Assembly (NCBI RefSeq): GCF_002934665.1
Contig: NZ_NIRS01000005.1
Location: forward strand, 558,001 to 622,000
DNA: 64,000 nt
Direction: 5' to 3'
DNA from: Pseudomonas laurylsulfatiphila
GTDB lineage: Bacteria; Pseudomonadota; Gammaproteobacteria; Pseudomonadales; Pseudomonadaceae
Shown: positions 62,201 through 64,000 of the stretch, piece by piece
Layout of the letters: every line of letters starts with the position of its first letter
How positions within the stretch are numbered: the stretch's first letter is position 1
Notes under the pieces: generated by a model
What the model saw: the letters and a program-made list of their open reading frames with translations, nothing else
Told to the model about the DNA's origin: nothing
Database searches by the model: none
Program-made: the position numbers and the translations under genes

Positions 62201-62363
62201 CGGCGGCGCCGGTATTGATTTGTACTTGGACGTTGGTGATATCGGGCACGGCGTCGATCGGCAGTTTCTGGTAACTGGCGATACCTAGGCCGGCCATGAG
62301 TAAAACGGCGAGCAGCACAATGATGCGCTGCTCGATGGCAAACTGGATCAAGCGTTCGAACAT
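59211..62363 (-). CDS. czcA: CzcA-type heavy-metal RND efflux pump (Zn/Co/Cd)
   Basis: 1050 residues. Twelve membrane helices and two periplasmic loops. The helix-4 motif is DFGIIVDGAVVIVENTLRR, the HME1 (zinc, cobalt, cadmium) type. N-terminus FAIEQRIIVLLAVLLMAGLG and PDITNVQVQINTGAAGFSP agree with CzcA. Transcribed after czcB (52-nt gap). It exports metal from the periplasm or cytosol through CzcC. Confidence 0.94.
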   Translation of the reverse strand: MFERLIQFAIEQRIIVLLAVLLMAGLGIASYQKLPIDAVPDITNVQVQINTGAAGFSPLETEQRITFPIETAMAGLPALEQTRSLSRSGLSQVTVIFKDGTDLFFARQLVNERLQTAKEQLPEGAKAVMGPISTGLGEIFLWTVEAREGALKEDGTPYTPTDLRVIQDWIIKPQLRNVPGVAEINTIGGFAKEYQIAPDPKRLAAYKLTLTDLITALERNNANVGAGYIEHIGEQLLIRAPGQVASTEDIANIVMANVDGTPIRVKNVATVDIGRELRSGAATENGREVVLGTVFMLIGENSRTVSQAVASKLEQINRSLPTGVVAVPVYDRTHLVDKAIATVKKNLVEGAILVIAILFLFLGNIRAALITAMVIPLSMLFTFTGMFSNKVSANLMSLGALDFGIIVDGAVVIVENTLRRLAHAQQHHGRLLTRSERFHEVFAAAKEARRPLIFGQLIIMVVYLPIFALTGVEGKMFHPMAFTVVIALLGAMLLSVTFVPAAIALFVTGKVKEEEGVVMRGARRFYAPALAWVMSHRAVAVGMALIVVALSGVMTSRMGSEFVPSLSEGDFALQALRVPGTSLTQSVDMQQRLETLILNKVPEVQRVFGRTGTAEIASDPMPPNISDSYVMLKPKEQWPDPGKSREALMAELQQAAATLPGSNYELSQPIQLRFNELISGVRSDVAVKVFGDDMDVLNATAAKIATAMQKVNGASEVKVEQTTGLPVLTINIDRDKAARYGLNVGDVQDTIAVAVGGRQAGTMYEGDRRFDMVVRLSDAMRKDIEGLSTLLIPVPAPQNGASNQIAFIALEEVASLDLVLGPNQVSRENGKRLVIVSANVRGRDIGSFVAEAGEVIERDVEVPAGYWTSWGGQFEQLQSAAKRLQIVVPVALLLVFGLLFMMFNNLKDGLLVFTGIPFALTGGVMALWLRDIPLSISAGVGFIALSGVAVLNGLVMIAFIRNLREEGRSLSDAISEGALTRLRPVLMTALVASLGFIPMALATGTGAEVQRPLATVVIGGILSSTILTLLILPALYQLAHRRDEEAIPVK

Positions 62364-62415
62364 GAGAACCTTCTCGTCGAGGGGGCAGATCGGTGGGTGT
62401 TGTTAAAGCGCTGTT

Positions 62416-63624
62416 TCAATGAGAGTGCTCAGCCGAGGCTTTACCCAGTTCCGATTTGAGAACGTAGCTGCCGGCAGCTGCGACCTGAACCCCGGACTCC
62501 AGCCCCTTGGTGATTTCCACTTGCCCGTCCGCTCGACTACCCAGCTCCACCGCCTGCGCCTTGAAGCCGTCGTCGGTGCGCACGAATACTGTAGGTTTGT
62601 CCTCGACCGTCTGAATCGCGGTTTCCGGCACGGCGACTCTGGCCTCACGGCTGTCGGTGGCTACTAGTGCGTTGACGAACAGGCCCGGACGCCACGCGCC
62701 TTGGGGGTTCTCCAGAGTCACGCGCACGGTGGCGGTACGCGTCTGCTCACCGAGCAAGCTGCCCACATAAGCCACGTTGCCAACGACCTCGGCGTTCAGC
62801 TCCGGGGCACTGATCGTCACGGGTTTGCCCACCTGCACCTTGGTCAAATCCTTGGGTGAAACGCCGAATGTCACCCAAACCCGGGAAAGATCCGAAAGGA
62901 TGAACGCATTGCTGGTCACGTCGACCACTTCTCCCGGCGTCAGGTGTTTTTCCACCACAACGCCGTCGAACGGAGCGCGCAGCTCATAGCGATTGCCGCC
63001 GGTGGCGACCACGCTGCCGCTGAGTACGCTGATTTTCTGTTGAGCGTTGTTCAGGGCGATTTCAGCTTCTTGCAGCGCCTGTCGAGCCTGGAGGAAATCC
63101 TGTTCAGCGGAAATCTTGCTTTCCCACAACTGCTTCTCACGCTCGTAAGTGGTCCGTGCCAGTGTCAGACGCCGCTGCGCCGCGGCCTGTTCACTGCGCT
63201 GATCAGAAATCTGCTGACTGGAAATCACTGCCAACAGCTGACCCTTTTTCACCGATTGCCCGAGATTGACCGACACTGACTCGACCACGCCGGGGACTCG
63301 AGGCACAACATGGGCCGTTCGGTCTTCGTCAAAACGCACTTCACCGGGGAATGGCAAACCGAGATTGATACTCTGCGCACCGGCTTCGATCAATTGAATA
63401 CCTGCCGCAGTGATCTGCTCGTTGCTGAGGGTCAGATGTCCCTCTTCACCTGCAGCATGTTCACCCTCAGCTGCGGCGCCATTTTCGGCGTGTTCAGCAT
63501 GCTCGGCATGTTCCGCCGCTTCATTGGCATGCGCCTCGATGGACGAGTTACCCGTGCGAATCGAACCGATGCCAATACCCAGCGCCAAAGTTGCTACGGC
63601 GACAACGATCAGTTTTTTGTTCAT
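62416..63624 (-). CDS. czcB: CzcB membrane fusion protein with His/Glu-rich region
   Basis: 402 residues from ATG 63624 (GAGGAG upstream). Signal or anchor helix KLIVVAVATLALGIGIG, a metal-binding stretch of repeated EHAEHAEHAEN and EGEHAAGEEGH (about 31-67), then lipoyl and hairpin domains (VVPRVPGVVESVSVNLGQSV). Adapter of the Czc pump. A His at the C-terminus (SAEHSH) is also notable. Confidence 0.93.
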   Translation of the reverse strand: MNKKLIVVAVATLALGIGIGSIRTGNSSIEAHANEAAEHAEHAEHAENGAAAEGEHAAGEEGHLTLSNEQITAAGIQLIEAGAQSINLGLPFPGEVRFDEDRTAHVVPRVPGVVESVSVNLGQSVKKGQLLAVISSQQISDQRSEQAAAQRRLTLARTTYEREKQLWESKISAEQDFLQARQALQEAEIALNNAQQKISVLSGSVVATGGNRYELRAPFDGVVVEKHLTPGEVVDVTSNAFILSDLSRVWVTFGVSPKDLTKVQVGKPVTISAPELNAEVVGNVAYVGSLLGEQTRTATVRVTLENPQGAWRPGLFVNALVATDSREARVAVPETAIQTVEDKPTVFVRTDDGFKAQAVELGSRADGQVEITKGLESGVQVAAAGSYVLKSELGKASAEHSH

Positions 63625-63673
63625 GGAAACTCCTCTGCGCCAAGCCATCACGCATTTCTGTGAAAGTTGAAAA

Positions 63674-64000
63674 TCAAGGGCTGACAGCGAGCGCGTCGAG
63701 ATCGCCGAAAATGCGCTCAATCCGCACCCGCGCGTCTGTCGCCTCTGCAACCGCCTGGATGTATTGGGTGCGGGCGCTGATCAGGGTGCGTTGGGCATCG
63801 AGTACATCGAGGAAGCCAAACTTACCCATCTCGAATCCTCGTGTAGCGCTGTCGACAGCGCTCTGCGCGGAGGGCAGGATGGTCTGGTGGAACGCCTTCA
63901 CTTCACCATTCGCGGTCCGCCATTGCTCCAGGGCAGTCTGGGTTTCCGTGCGCAAACGCAGCTCGGTGGCATTGCTCAAGTCCCGCGCCTGATCTGCGCG
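63674..64000 (-). CDS. czcC: CzcC outer-membrane efflux protein, C-terminal part
   Basis: About 109 residues visible; the frame is open to the window edge, so the gene starts beyond 64000. The sequence RGFEMGKFGFLDVLDAQRTL and AVAEATDARVRIERIFGDLD is the C-terminal repeat of TolC/CzcC proteins. It ends 49 nt before czcB. Order czcC-czcB-czcA is standard. Confidence 0.88.
   Translation of the reverse strand, partial: RADQARDLSNATELRLRTETQTALEQWRTANGEVKAFHQTILPSAQSAVDSATRGFEMGKFGFLDVLDAQRTLISARTQYIQAVAEATDARVRIERIFGDLDALAVSP

Overview
The window is a piece of a Pseudomonas chromosome, most likely of the P. fluorescens group. Evidence is the gene content (a Zur-type cluster with folE2 and a second zinc ABC importer, PtrA-like copper-responsive proteins, OprD porin, SMI1/KNR4 and DUF3301 proteins), the high-GC codon use, and the REP-type palindromes built on GTGGGAGCGAGCCTGC. 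No rRNA, tRNA or CRISPR array was found.

Positions 1-38300 are mostly ordinary chromosome. It starts with the end of a Tim44-like gene, then a SMI1/KNR4 protein, a CPA2 antiporter, an acyl-CoA thioesterase, pdxY, and a COG0523 GTPase. Positions 6000-13200 form a zinc-starvation locus. Two Zur-box palindromes (near 7651 and 8256) face zigA, a small secreted protein, and an operon of folE2, a Zn ABC importer and a gamma-carbonic anhydrase. That operon ends in two eroded paralogue genes: a 41-codon dihydroorotase stump and a threonyl-tRNA synthetase relic that has lost its catalytic core. Next come DUF3617, cardiolipin synthase and cyclopropane-fatty-acid synthase. At 16813-22773 lies a tightly overlapping operon of three SPFH (HflK/HflC-like) proteins, one with a His-rich tail, plus a CPC-type P-type ATPase. 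It is preceded by a perfect palindrome that resembles a Zur box. After it come lpd, an Lrp regulator with a LysE exporter, a two-gene envelope operon, a PNPOx-FNR-ferredoxin fusion, a GST, a LysR regulator, and a PerM/NodT/HlyD/DUF2955 efflux operon.

Positions 38300-58400 are an accessory region. It opens with 21-bp direct repeats and a cus copper/silver efflux operon (Met/Cys-rich protein, cusC, cusB with a fused CusF-like domain, cusA, cusF). Then come a PD-(D/E)XK nuclease-like gene, remnants of an ArsJ-like transporter, and an AT-rich TniQ/TnsD-like gene without its transposase. A complete IS66 element (48998-51999) follows, with 13-bp terminal inverted repeats and an 8-bp target duplication. 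Inside it, after tnpC, is a 213-bp array of C-tracts spaced almost exactly 10 nt apart. Beyond the IS is a 2.6-kb cluster of four antitoxin-like genes (three with MbcA/ParS/Xre-type C-termini, one Phd/YefM-like) and no recognisable toxin. Two small conserved hypotheticals, a truncated SRAP (YedK) gene and an OprD porin close the region.

Positions 58400-64000 return to metal resistance: two small PtrA-like periplasmic proteins, a REP element, then czcA, czcB and the end of czcC, a zinc/cobalt/cadmium-type RND efflux operon that runs off the right edge. Overall the window combines zinc acquisition and sparing with copper and zinc export, split by a mobile-element-rich segment.
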